Assembly: GCA_050747865.1 (NCBI GenBank) | Contig: JBOGJI010000123.1 | Location: 1-14,767 of the forward strand | DNA length: 14,767 nt | Reading direction: 5' to 3' | Source: JBOGJI01 sp050747865 | GTDB taxonomy: Bacteria > Acidobacteriota > Thermoanaerobaculia > Multivoradales > JAHEKO01 | Shown: piece by piece, positions 7,950-14,762 of the stretch | Layout: each line of letters starts with the position of its first letter | Numbering within the stretch: the stretch's first letter is position 1 | Notes under the pieces: model-generated | The model's input: only the letters and a program-made list of their open reading frames with translations | Databases searched by the model: none | What the model was told of the DNA's origin: nothing | Position numbers and translations under genes: made by a program

Positions 7950-8053
7950 GTTCGTCCATACAAGATGTCGCCCTCGGAGTCCGCTGAGCCACGGCCAAAG
8001 GTGTCCATCACCTTGGTGGGAGCGCAACCGCATCGACTGGCTGCCCGTAAGTA

Positions 8054-8641
8054 ATGAATATGAGTGTTTTGCTTCTGGCGCTGGGGCTCGTCGTGGGCCA
8101 AGCCGGGGCATTCGCGGCGCAGGGGGCACCGCGCGGCGAAGCCGCGTGGTCCGGCGAGGCGCTGCTCGGCCGGCCCGCTCCGGAGCTCGCGGTCACACAC
8201 TGGACGAACTCGGAGCCGCTGACGCTCGCCGACCTGCGAGGCAAGGTCGTCCTGCTGCGCTGGTGGACCGCGCCCGGCTGTCCTTTCTGCGCCGCCACCG
8301 CGCCATCGCTCAACGAGCTCCATGAGCGATACGCCGACCGCGATCTGGTCATCGTCGGCCTCTACCACCACAAGTCGACTGCACCGCTCGATCCGGCGCA
8401 GGTCGAGCGCTACGCCGAAGCCTTCGGGTTCCGGTTCCCGCTCGCCATCGACGAGGGCTGGGAGACGCTGCGACACTGGTGGCTCGACGGCGCCGAGCAG
8501 CAATGGACAAGCGTGAGCTTCCTGCTCGATCGCGAGGGGGTGGTGCGCTGGCTGCATCCCGGCGGTGAGTACCCGCCGGGGAGCGAGGACTACGCCGAGC
8601 TGGTGACGACGGTGGAGGCGTTGCTGGACGAGGGCGAATAG
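8054..8641 (+). CDS. Exported TlpA/redoxin-like thioredoxin-fold protein (CPFC motif)
   Basis: A 195-residue protein. Residues 1-22 (MNMSVLLLALGLVVGQAGAFA) look like a Sec signal peptide. A redoxin/TlpA-type domain follows: LLGRPAPELAVTHW at about 38-50, TLADLRGKVVLLRWW at 57-71, and the redox motif C76-P-F-C79 in WTAPGCPFC. YADRDLVIVGLYHHK and SVSFLLDREGVVRW come later. The CXXC implies thiol-disulfide exchange in the periplasm or cell envelope. The position normally held by the cis-proline before the FLLD strand appears to be serine (S153), which is unusual for a thioredoxin fold. ATG 8054 and ATG 8060 are both possible starts; neither has a strong ribosome site. Partner unknown. It lies 74 bases from the convergent stop of another thioredoxin-fold gene. 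Confidence 0.85.
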   Translation: MNMSVLLLALGLVVGQAGAFAAQGAPRGEAAWSGEALLGRPAPELAVTHWTNSEPLTLADLRGKVVLLRWWTAPGCPFCAATAPSLNELHERYADRDLVIVGLYHHKSTAPLDPAQVERYAEAFGFRFPLAIDEGWETLRHWWLDGAEQQWTSVSFLLDREGVVRWLHPGGEYPPGSEDYAELVTTVEALLDEGE

Positions 8642-8664
8642 CCGGCGCAGCGCGGACCCGGATG

Positions 8665-8686
8665 GTCACGTGCTGGAGCTCGTGAC
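8665..8686. terminator. Stem-loop between convergent genes, possible bidirectional terminator
   Basis: GTCACG (8665-8670) and CGTGAC (8681-8686) form a perfect 6-base stem around a 10-base loop. It lies in the 74-base gap between the stops of the two convergent thioredoxin-fold genes. There is no U-tract on either side, so intrinsic termination is uncertain; location is the main support. Confidence 0.3.
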
Positions 8687-8715
8687 GCCTGGAACGTGGG
8701 CGATCTACTGAATCG

Positions 8716-9201
8716 TCAGCGCAGGGCGTCGCGGACCAGGTTGCCGGCGCGGTCGTCGAGGGCGCCGCGCGCTCGGACCTCGCCGTCGCGGAAGACGAGC
8801 ACGTAGGGGAGCTGGGTGACCGAATACTTCTTGGAGAATGTGCCTTCCTCGTCGAGGTAGACGGGGGCCCTTGGCGACTTGTCACGCAGGAAGCTCCGGA
8901 CGTCCGCCGGCGACTCCTGGAAGTCGATCAGCACCACGCGGGCGTTCCGGCCCAAGTCGGCGGACAGCGCGTTGGCGCGGTCGACCACGTCGCGGCAGCG
9001 CGGCGACCAGCCGGCGAAGAAGACGAGCACGTTGTTGCCGCGGGCGAGGTCGCTCTCGGAGAGGGCGCCGCCGGCCAGACCCGGCAGGCGCAGCGGCTGC
9101 TGCTGGCCGCGCACGGGCACGACCCCGGCGGCCGCCATGCCCCCGATGAGGGCGGAGACAGCCGCTCGATGCATCCACAGGCGCACAGGTGCGTGTCGCA
9201 T
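8716..9201 (-). CDS. Exported thioredoxin-fold protein with a degenerate active site (SPRC)
   Basis: A 161-residue protein and the last gene of the sigma/anti-sigma unit. ATG 9201 is set by AGGAGGT 5 bases upstream. The open frame reaches back to 9627, but that extension overlaps the anti-sigma gene and is a shadow. Residues 1-32 form a basic N-region and hydrophobic stretch (HRAAVSALIGGMAAAGVVPV) ending near RGQQQ, consistent with a signal peptide. The mature part is thioredoxin-like: NVLVFFAGWSPRCRDVVDRA, VVLIDFQES, KKYSVTQLPYVLVFRDGEV with the conserved cis-proline at about P132. The usual WCxxC is W65-S66-P-R-C69: the nucleophilic first cysteine is serine. It cannot catalyse ordinary dithiol exchange alone. 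It may bind substrates, act as a monothiol, or be a regulatory relic. It starts 32 bases after the anti-sigma stop, so co-transcription is likely. Confidence 0.85.
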   Translation of the reverse strand: MRHAPVRLWMHRAAVSALIGGMAAAGVVPVRGQQQPLRLPGLAGGALSESDLARGNNVLVFFAGWSPRCRDVVDRANALSADLGRNARVVLIDFQESPADVRSFLRDKSPRAPVYLDEEGTFSKKYSVTQLPYVLVFRDGEVRARGALDDRAGNLVRDALR

Positions 9202-9206
9202 GATCG

Positions 9207-9213
9207 ACCTCCT
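9207..9213 (-). promoter_or_regulatory. Strong ribosome binding site fixing the start of the thioredoxin-fold gene
   Basis: The minus strand reads AGGAGGT 5 bases before ATG 9201. It is one of the strongest Shine-Dalgarno sequences in the window and selects this start over much longer in-frame alternatives. Confidence 0.8.
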
Positions 9214-9233
9214 CTTGCCTCGGGGACGCCGCT

Positions 9234-9482
9234 TCAGTGGCGCTCGTCTTCCGGCACCTGGTCCCCGTTGAGGGCCCAGTGAATTCGATCTCGCAGCTTT
9301 ACCGGCGCCGCCTCGCGGCAACACCGGGACCGCACGAGCTGCAGGACCTGCTGAGTGAGCTGTGCCATGCGCGCGCATTCCGGGCAGTGCTCCCAGTGCT
9401 TCTGAAATGCGATGCGGGTTTCTTGCGCGAGATCGGCGTCGATGAAGAGGAACCGGACCTCCTTGAAGTCTCGACAATTCAT
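9234..9482 (-). CDS. Zinc-binding anti-sigma factor, RsrA-like
   Basis: An 82-residue cytoplasmic anti-sigma factor of the ZAS (zf-HC2) type. Cysteines and histidine are C3, H29, C33, C36, C54 and C55. In Streptomyces RsrA the corresponding residues are C11, H37, C41, C44, C61 and C62. The spacings are identical (26, 4, 3) up to C36 and differ by one afterwards. The HWEHCPEC segment is the H-x3-C-x2-C core, and RSRCCREAAPVKLRDRI matches the RsrA-type C-terminal region. By analogy it binds zinc and holds the upstream sigma factor inactive until oxidation forms a disulfide (C3-C36 here by alignment). The gene begins 65 bases after the sigma stop; only a weak GGAG lies upstream of ATG 9482. Sigma partner by proximity: the 9548-10222 product. 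Confidence 0.88.
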   Translation of the reverse strand: MNCRDFKEVRFLFIDADLAQETRIAFQKHWEHCPECARMAQLTQQVLQLVRSRCCREAAPVKLRDRIHWALNGDQVPEDERH

Positions 9483-9547
9483 GGCACAGTATCGCGCTCC
9501 GGCTCACACTCCGGACGGGGCCCGGCATCCTCTGCTGACGCCCTAGT

Positions 9548-10222
9548 CTAACCCCCGGCGGGGCGCCGGTATTCCGGAGGGGCCCCCTGGTGCCCGCCGT
9601 TGCCCCCGTCGCCATGGGGATCGCCATGGCGCAGGGTCTCGCTGCGCAGCTTCGTGGGGCCCTCGTCGCGCCTCAGGTAGCCACGCCGCCGCGCGTACTC
9701 TAGCAGCGTCTCCTCGAGCCGCTTGCGCCCCCGGTAGAGCCGGCTCATGACCGTGCCGATGGGGATCTCCAGGATCTCCGAGATCTCCTTGTAGCTGAAT
9801 CCTTCGAGATCGGCCAGCGTGATAGCCAAGCGGTAGTCGTCGGGCAGCCCGGCCAGGGCCTGCAGGACGTCCTCGTCCAGCACGCCCTCGAGGAGGCGCT
9901 CCTCGGGCGTCGGCACCTGTTGGCGACCCTCGTCGAGCAGCCGGGTCTCCGCCGACTCCTCGATGTCGGCGAAGTCGCTCTCCTGTGGTCGGCGCTGCTG
10001 CTTGCGGTACTGGTTGATGAAGGTGTTCTTCAGGATCCTGAACAGCCAGGCCCGGAAGTTGGTGCCTTCCTCGAACTGGTCGTAATGCTTGAACGCCTTG
10101 AGGTACGTCTCCTGCACCAGGTCTTCGGCGTCCTCCGAGTTGTGCGTCATGCGCACCGCCGTGGAGTACAGCGAGTCCAGATAGGGCATGGCATGGGACT
10201 CGAAGTCCCATGCGGCGGCCAT
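9548..10222 (-). CDS. ECF RNA polymerase sigma factor, SigR-like
   Basis: A 224-residue group IV sigma factor. The sigma-2 region (about 6-75) contains ALRMT-like TAVRMTHNSEDAEDLVQETY and GTNFRAWLFRILKNTFINQYR, the latter nearly as in actinobacterial SigR. The sigma-4 region (about 112-168) contains DDYRLAITLADLEGFSYKEI and IPIGTVMSRLYRGRKRLE. The start is uncertain: ATG 10222 has AGGAGG 9 bases upstream and begins just before the conserved FESHAMPYLDSLY. ATG 10246 and GTG 10258 are in-frame alternatives with a weaker GGTGGGG. After about residue 190 there is a Gly/His/Pro-rich tail (HGDPHGDGGNGGHQGAPP) without counterpart in the family core. Together with the RsrA-like gene it forms a probable redox-responsive switch; targets probably include the thioredoxin-fold gene. 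Confidence 0.92.
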   Translation of the reverse strand: MAAAWDFESHAMPYLDSLYSTAVRMTHNSEDAEDLVQETYLKAFKHYDQFEEGTNFRAWLFRILKNTFINQYRKQQRRPQESDFADIEESAETRLLDEGRQQVPTPEERLLEGVLDEDVLQALAGLPDDYRLAITLADLEGFSYKEISEILEIPIGTVMSRLYRGRKRLEETLLEYARRRGYLRRDEGPTKLRSETLRHGDPHGDGGNGGHQGAPPEYRRPAGG

Positions 10223-10231
10223 CTCCTGTTG

Positions 10232-10237
10232 CCTCCT
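10232..10237 (-). promoter_or_regulatory. Ribosome binding site favouring sigma factor start at 10222
   Basis: AGGAGG on the minus strand lies 9 bases before ATG 10222, inside the first codons of the longer alternative frames. It is the best Shine-Dalgarno near the gene, and the conserved sigma-2 region starts directly after this ATG. Confidence 0.55.
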
Positions 10238-10311
10238 CTCGCTCATCTCTGACCCCACCCTAATGTACGCAGAAACAGTGCCATCCGTTCAATCGCCCGT
10301 CCACCCGCCCA

Positions 10312-10415
10312 GGGGTCAGGGGTGCCCACCCATCCGCCCGCCTTGGGGTCAGGGGTCAGGGGCCGGAAGCGCGGATGCTCATCTCCCTGGCCCCTGATCC
10401 CTGACCCCTGATTCC
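10312..10415. repeat. GGGGTCAG-type short repeats forming an inverted repeat
   Basis: The left arm, 10345-10364, reads GGGGTCAGGGGTCAGGGGCC. The right arm, 10389-10408, is its reverse complement with one mismatch in 20, leaving a 24-base loop. Another direct copy (GGGGTCAGGGGT) is at 10312-10323, and the right side continues with a further unit up to about 10415. Repeats of this GGGATCAGGGATCAGG type occur in many GC-rich genomes. Transcribed on the minus strand it would form a very stable hairpin between the peptidase and the sigma gene, so it may terminate or attenuate read-through. The right arm overlaps the end of the peptidase reading frame. Confidence 0.75.
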
Positions 10416-13174
10416 TGGGGGGGCGGGGGGTAACCGGCCAGGAAGGCAGCCACCGCGTCACCCTGGCGCCGTTTGCGCTCGACGCAGATGCCGATGATCT
10501 CGAGCGTCTGGCGCAGGGTGCGCTCGGAGCCGACCAGCTCCCCGGTGCGCGGGGTGAAGTAGGCTTCGACGTCCCGGCGGCCCTCCGCATCGCAGAAACC
10601 GGAGCCGACAAACGGCAGGAAGACGCCCATCTCGCGCGGCAGGTGCTCCAACAAGGCGTCGAGGTTGGCCTTGAAGAAGTCCCAGGCCAGCGGCCGCGTC
10701 TCGTCGTCTTCGACGGCGGCGCGCAAGATGCCCATGGCCTCGCGCGCGTCATGATCTCCCGACAGGATCAGACCCAGGGCGCGGCGCTCCAGTTCCGGAT
10801 CGGTGAACGAGCCGAGGGCGGCGAACAGCCGCTCGCGGTTGCGCCGGTCCTCCTCCCCTGCCACCGCCTTCGCCATAGCGTCGAAGAGCTCGGCGTCGCC
10901 GTTGCGCGCCGCGACGGCCAGGGTCTCGGCGATGAGCTCCGGATCGACCGCCGAGCGGTCCGCGAGCCAGGCACGCGCGAGGCGGCCGGCCGCGGCGATG
11001 AGCTCGGGGTCCTCGCCGCGCAGCGCCATCATCGGCACCACGGCCTCGCGGAGCTGCTTGCGATCGTCGCTCTCTCCTTCCCCGGCCTCCCAGCCGAGCT
11101 GGCGTGCCAGATCTCCGAAGCTCGCCTGCAGATAGCGCGCGTAGGCATCGTCGAGCCCCTCCGGAACCAGTGACTCGTCCAGCGACGCCAGACCGGCGGC
11201 GGCGCGCACCAGCTGCCAGGACTCGGCCCCGGCGAACTCCGACGCCAGCGCCAACGCTGTGCGCCGGGGGAGCTTGCCGGCGCCGGCCAGGCCGTCGGCG
11301 TCGCCGAGCAGGCCCACCAGCGCCGGCGTGCTGAGACTCTCGCGGCCCTCGGTCAGCAGCGCGCCCAGCAGGTCTTCGTCGTAGAGAGCCACGTAATAGC
11401 CGCGCTCGCCGTCGTTGGCCAGCACCCATGCCGGGCAGGAGTCGGCGCCATCCAGCGGCAGTCGGCCGGACTCGTCGGTCAGCAGCGTGCACGAGCGCGC
11501 TTCGCCTTCGGCCCCCGGGTAGGCCGCGCACACCGGCAGCTGCCAGGTCTGATCCGTCGGCGGGGTCCCCTCCGGCAGCAGCCGCTCCTGCGTCAGGTTC
11601 AGAGCCGCGGGCTGGCCTTCTCCGCACTCCAGCGAGACCCGGATCATCGGCGCGCCGACCTGCTCCAGGAAGGTGTTGAACGCCGCCGCCAGCCGGGGCT
11701 CGCTCGCCGCCGCCAGGGCGCCGAGGAAGTCGTCCGCCGTGGCAATGCCCCAACGGTGCGCCTGCAAGTACTGGCGCACCCCCTGCCGGAACTTCTCCTC
11801 GCCGATCCAGGCCTCGAACATCGACAGGATCGAGGCGCCCTTTCCGTAGCTGACGCCGTCGAAGGCGTTGAAGATGTCGGCCTTCTCGACGATCGGCTGG
11901 CGGATCTGGCGCGCCGACAGGAGCTGGTCGCCGCCGAGGGCGAAATGGCGGCGCTCGACGCGATCGACGTCGGCGTCCCACTCGGGCCAGAGCTGCATGA
12001 CGATCTTGTTCGCCATCCAGGTGGCGAACGACTCGTTGAGCCAGATCTCGTCCCACCAGGCGTTGGTGACCAGATTGCCGAACCACTGGTGGGCGAGCTC
12101 GTGGGCGATGACCCCGGCGGCGCGGCGCTTGAAGTCGAGGGTCTCCTCCTCGGGCGAAGCGACCAGCAGGCGCTCGTTGTAGGTCACCAGCCCGGCGTTC
12201 TCCATCGCCCCGAAGCTGAAGGTCTGCGGGATGGCGAGCGAGTCGAGCTTGGCGTAGGGATAGGGGATGCCGAAGTAGCTCTCGAGAGCCTCCAGGACGT
12301 CCGGCATGATCTGCTGCACGTAGACGGTCTTGTCTCCCTTGCCGCGGGGCGTGAGGATGCGCATCGGCGTCTTCTCCGACCCCGCACTGCCGAGATCGAC
12401 CACGTCGAACGGCCCCACACCGACCGCCACCAGGTAGCTGGGCATCGGCGGGGTGGCGGCGAAGCGGATCTCCGTCCAGGCGCCTTCCATGGTCATCACG
12501 CGACCGGCGGCAGCGCCCCTGCCGGCGGCGGCGGGCGGCACGAGCTTGGTCGTCGCCTTCTCGCCGGGCGTGTTGGTGGTCGCGACCATGTTTGCCGGCA
12601 CCGTCAGGGTGAGCTGCCAGGGCACCTTGTGGCTCGGCTCGTCGAAGCAGGGGAACACGCGACGGGCGTAGATCGCCTCGAGCTGGCTGTAGATGTACCA
12701 GTCGTCGCCCTCCTGCTGACGGAACAGGCCGCTGGTGTCGCGGTCGGAGATCTTGCCGCGGTAGCTCACCGACAGCGTGCCTTCGCCCGGCCCCACCGGC
12801 TCGGGGAAGCGGAAGCCGACGAAGTCCTCGCCGCCGGGCACGGCCTCGGCCTCGATCTCCCGCCCTTCCCAGGTCAGCGCCGCCTCCTCGATCTCGAGCT
12901 CCGTGGCGTTCAGCCACAGCAGGTCGGTCGCCTGGTCCAGCGCCAGGCGGATGTCGATCGACCCGTCGAACTCCGGCTGCCGCGGATCCAGGCTCAGCCG
13001 CGCCGCGTAGCTCACGGGCCGCGCGCCCTCGGGAAGCCGCAGCGCCGGAGGCTGTGGCTCGGCGGCGACCGCCTTCGCGGCGGCCTGGGATCGGGCGGGC
13101 GAGCCGCCGGCAACGGCCAGGAGGCCGGCGACCACGCACAAGGTCAACGGAGTCCTGTGAACGTTCTTCTTCAT
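10379..13174 (-). CDS. Exported M1-family zinc aminopeptidase
   Basis: A 931-residue metallopeptidase. ATG 13174 (MKKNVHRTPLTLCVVAGLLA) has a GGAGGAGGGGAG purine tract just upstream and opens with a signal peptide cleaved near ARSQA (about 30). The in-frame GTG at 13273 would put a poor leader before it. The N-terminal beta domain spans about 43-250 and includes IYARRVFPCFDEPSHKVPW. The exopeptidase motif G-A-M-E-N is at 322-326. The zinc site is H358-E359-x-x-H362 with E381 in NESFATW. The probable transition-state tyrosine is Y443 in GVSYGKGA. A helical C-terminal domain (about 560-910, ERAP1_C-like) completes the usual length. It would remove N-terminal residues from peptides outside the cytoplasm. 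The last dozen residues (QESGVRDQGPGR) come from the GGGGTCAG repeat and are unlikely to be ancestral. It lies 121 bases downstream of nuoN. Confidence 0.95.
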   Translation of the reverse strand: MKKNVHRTPLTLCVVAGLLAVAGGSPARSQAAAKAVAAEPQPPALRLPEGARPVSYAARLSLDPRQPEFDGSIDIRLALDQATDLLWLNATELEIEEAALTWEGREIEAEAVPGGEDFVGFRFPEPVGPGEGTLSVSYRGKISDRDTSGLFRQQEGDDWYIYSQLEAIYARRVFPCFDEPSHKVPWQLTLTVPANMVATTNTPGEKATTKLVPPAAAGRGAAAGRVMTMEGAWTEIRFAATPPMPSYLVAVGVGPFDVVDLGSAGSEKTPMRILTPRGKGDKTVYVQQIMPDVLEALESYFGIPYPYAKLDSLAIPQTFSFGAMENAGLVTYNERLLVASPEEETLDFKRRAAGVIAHELAHQWFGNLVTNAWWDEIWLNESFATWMANKIVMQLWPEWDADVDRVERRHFALGGDQLLSARQIRQPIVEKADIFNAFDGVSYGKGASILSMFEAWIGEEKFRQGVRQYLQAHRWGIATADDFLGALAAASEPRLAAAFNTFLEQVGAPMIRVSLECGEGQPAALNLTQERLLPEGTPPTDQTWQLPVCAAYPGAEGEARSCTLLTDESGRLPLDGADSCPAWVLANDGERGYYVALYDEDLLGALLTEGRESLSTPALVGLLGDADGLAGAGKLPRRTALALASEFAGAESWQLVRAAAGLASLDESLVPEGLDDAYARYLQASFGDLARQLGWEAGEGESDDRKQLREAVVPMMALRGEDPELIAAAGRLARAWLADRSAVDPELIAETLAVAARNGDAELFDAMAKAVAGEEDRRNRERLFAALGSFTDPELERRALGLILSGDHDAREAMGILRAAVEDDETRPLAWDFFKANLDALLEHLPREMGVFLPFVGSGFCDAEGRRDVEAYFTPRTGELVGSERTLRQTLEIIGICVERKRRQGDAVAAFLAGYPPPPQESGVRDQGPGR

Positions 13175-13272
13175 CTCCCCTCCTCCGTGGAATCGATACG
13201 ACGACGACCGGGCCACCTGCTTGGCCCCCTTTCTCCCCACGCGGTGGCGCCTCCAGGGTTTCTCAGCTTTCA

Positions 13273-13293
13273 CGCGAAACCCCTCGCGAAACC
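13273..13293. repeat. Short direct repeat CGCGAAACC x2
   Basis: CGCGAAACC occurs at 13273-13281 and again at 13285-13293, with period 12, directly after the nuoN stop and upstream of the peptidase gene. It could be an operator for the peptidase or chance in GC-rich DNA; I see no promoter that decides between these. Confidence 0.35.
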
Positions 13294-13295
13294 GC

Positions 13296-14762
13296 TCAAG
13301 GCGGCGGCAGAATGGCCATCCCGGCAGCGTCCGCCAGCGGGGCCGGCAGGATGCCCAGCAGGAGCGTGACAGCCGCGCAGATCGCGAGAATCACCAGGAG
13401 GCCGCGGCTCGGCGCCGCCGGTTCCGCCGCGGCGTCCGGGGCGCGCAGGACCATCTGCACGACCAGCCCGAAGTAATAGTAGAGCGACACGACGCTGGCC
13501 AGCACACCGAGGACCGCGAGCCATGCCCATCCGGCCTCCACCGCGGCGGCGAAGAGGTAGATCTTGCCTATGAACCCTCCCGTCGGCGGCAGGCCGACAA
13601 GGCCGAGCAGAAGGAACACGACGAGGGCGGCGGCGAGCGGCGCCCGCCTGCCGAGGCCGGCGAAGTCGGCGTAGGACGCCGCTGCGTGGCCTCGCTCCAT
13701 GAGCGCCACCGACGCGAAGGCGCCGACGATCAGGAAGGCATACGCCGCCAGATAGAAGAGCACCGCGGTGCTGCCGAGCCGGCTGGCCACCAGGACGCCG
13801 ATCAGCAGGTACCCGGCGTGCGCCACCGAGCTGTAGGCCAGCATGCGCCGGACGTTCGACTGGGTCAGCGCCGCCAGGCTCCCCCACACCATCGACAGCG
13901 CCGCCAGCCCGGCGAGCACGATCTGCCAGAGCGGCAGGAGGGGCCCCGTGCCGACGTGCAGGATGCGCAGCAGGACGGCGAAGGACGCGGCCTTCGAGCC
14001 GGCGGCGAGGAATCCCGCCACCGGTGCCGGCGCCCCGCCATAGACGTCCGGTGCCCAGACGTGGAACGGTGCCGCCGCGACCTTGAACAGCAGCCCTGCG
14101 GCGAGCATCAGCCAGCCGGCCATGGTGAGCGTGGGCTGCGCCCGGACGGCTTCCGGCAGGGCGGCCGCCAGGGCATCGAGGCGCAGCTCGCCGGTCGCCC
14201 CGTAGAGCAAGGAGATGCCGTAGATGAACAGCCCGCTGGCGATCGCCCCCAGCACGAAGTACTTGATCGCCGCCTCGTTCGACGGCCGCTCGCGCCGGAA
14301 ATAGCCGGCCAGCACATAGCTGGACAGCGCCATGAGCTCCAGCGCGATCCAGATGGTGAGCAGGTGGAAGCCGCTGACGACGAGGCTCATGCCGCAGGCG
14401 GCAAAGAGGATCAGCGCGTAGTACTCCGCCGGGCGGTATCCAGCCGACTCCAGGAGGCGCCGCGAGCAGGCAACGGTCAGGCCGGTCACCACCAGCACCA
14501 GTGCCTGCCAGTAGACCGCGAAGCGATCGAGGACGAAGGCGCCCGCGAGCCCGATCTTCCCCGCCTCGGCTTCGCTCCACATGATCGCCAGCAGCACCGC
14601 GGCGACCCCGACGACGGTCAGAGCCACCCCCGCCAGCATGCGATGCGATTCCAGTCGCTTGAGCGTGCCGGGCAGCAGCAACAGCAGGGCCCCCGCGGCC
14701 AGGGCGCCCTGGGGGGCGAGCCAGCCCAGCTCCTGCCACGGGAAGGGGGCGGCGCCGCTCAC
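13296..14762 (-). CDS. nuoN: NADH-quinone oxidoreductase subunit N (complex I)
   Basis: A 488-residue polytopic membrane protein, an antiporter-like subunit of respiratory complex I that takes part in proton pumping. Conserved charged residues sit where expected: E142 in LELMALSSYVLAGYFR, K167 in NEAAIKYFVLGA, K227 in GLLFKVAAAPFHVWAPDVY, K257 in AAGSKAAS, and K400 in LPPTGGFIGKIYLF. SNVRRMLAYSSVAHAGY (about 302-318) is also typical. About 14 hydrophobic segments and the total length fit NuoN rather than the longer NuoL. The start is GTG at 14762, 5 bases from the window edge. It reads GTGA, so a TGA in the +1 frame overlaps it, as expected if an upstream gene (normally nuoM) ends there. A longer N-terminus cannot be excluded from this window. 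A second frame on the same strand (14739-13270) is a shadow. Confidence 0.95.
   Translation of the reverse strand: MSGAAPFPWQELGWLAPQGALAAGALLLLLPGTLKRLESHRMLAGVALTVVGVAAVLLAIMWSEAEAGKIGLAGAFVLDRFAVYWQALVLVVTGLTVACSRRLLESAGYRPAEYYALILFAACGMSLVVSGFHLLTIWIALELMALSSYVLAGYFRRERPSNEAAIKYFVLGAIASGLFIYGISLLYGATGELRLDALAAALPEAVRAQPTLTMAGWLMLAAGLLFKVAAAPFHVWAPDVYGGAPAPVAGFLAAGSKAASFAVLLRILHVGTGPLLPLWQIVLAGLAALSMVWGSLAALTQSNVRRMLAYSSVAHAGYLLIGVLVASRLGSTAVLFYLAAYAFLIVGAFASVALMERGHAAASYADFAGLGRRAPLAAALVVFLLLGLVGLPPTGGFIGKIYLFAAAVEAGWAWLAVLGVLASVVSLYYYFGLVVQMVLRAPDAAAEPAAPSRGLLVILAICAAVTLLLGILPAPLADAAGMAILPPP

Noticed and set aside
9202..9627. Upstream extension of the thioredoxin-fold gene to an ATG at 9627
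   Set aside because: It would run through the anti-sigma gene and into the sigma gene, has no family similarity, and is contradicted by the strong ribosome site before 9201.
10262..10292. Possible sigma-70-like promoter for the sigma operon (TTGAAC at 10292-10287, TACATT at 10267-10262, minus strand)
   Set aside because: The spacing of 19 bases is too long and both boxes are imperfect. I also found no SigR-type GGAAT-N18-GTT in this gap, so no promoter is called.
10410..10415. GGAAT on the minus strand as a SigR autoregulatory -35 element
   Set aside because: It lies inside the GGGGTCAG repeat and there is no GTT at the required distance downstream.
11756..13369. A 537-codon plus-strand frame and a 796-codon minus-strand frame (10749-13139) over the peptidase gene
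   Set aside because: Both overlap the M1 peptidase with its intact GAMEN and HExxH motifs; their own translations are low-complexity GC-driven shadows.
13270..14739. A second long minus-strand frame over nuoN
   Set aside because: Ala/Arg/Gly-rich and without membrane helices. The nuoN frame carries all the conserved lysines and glutamate.
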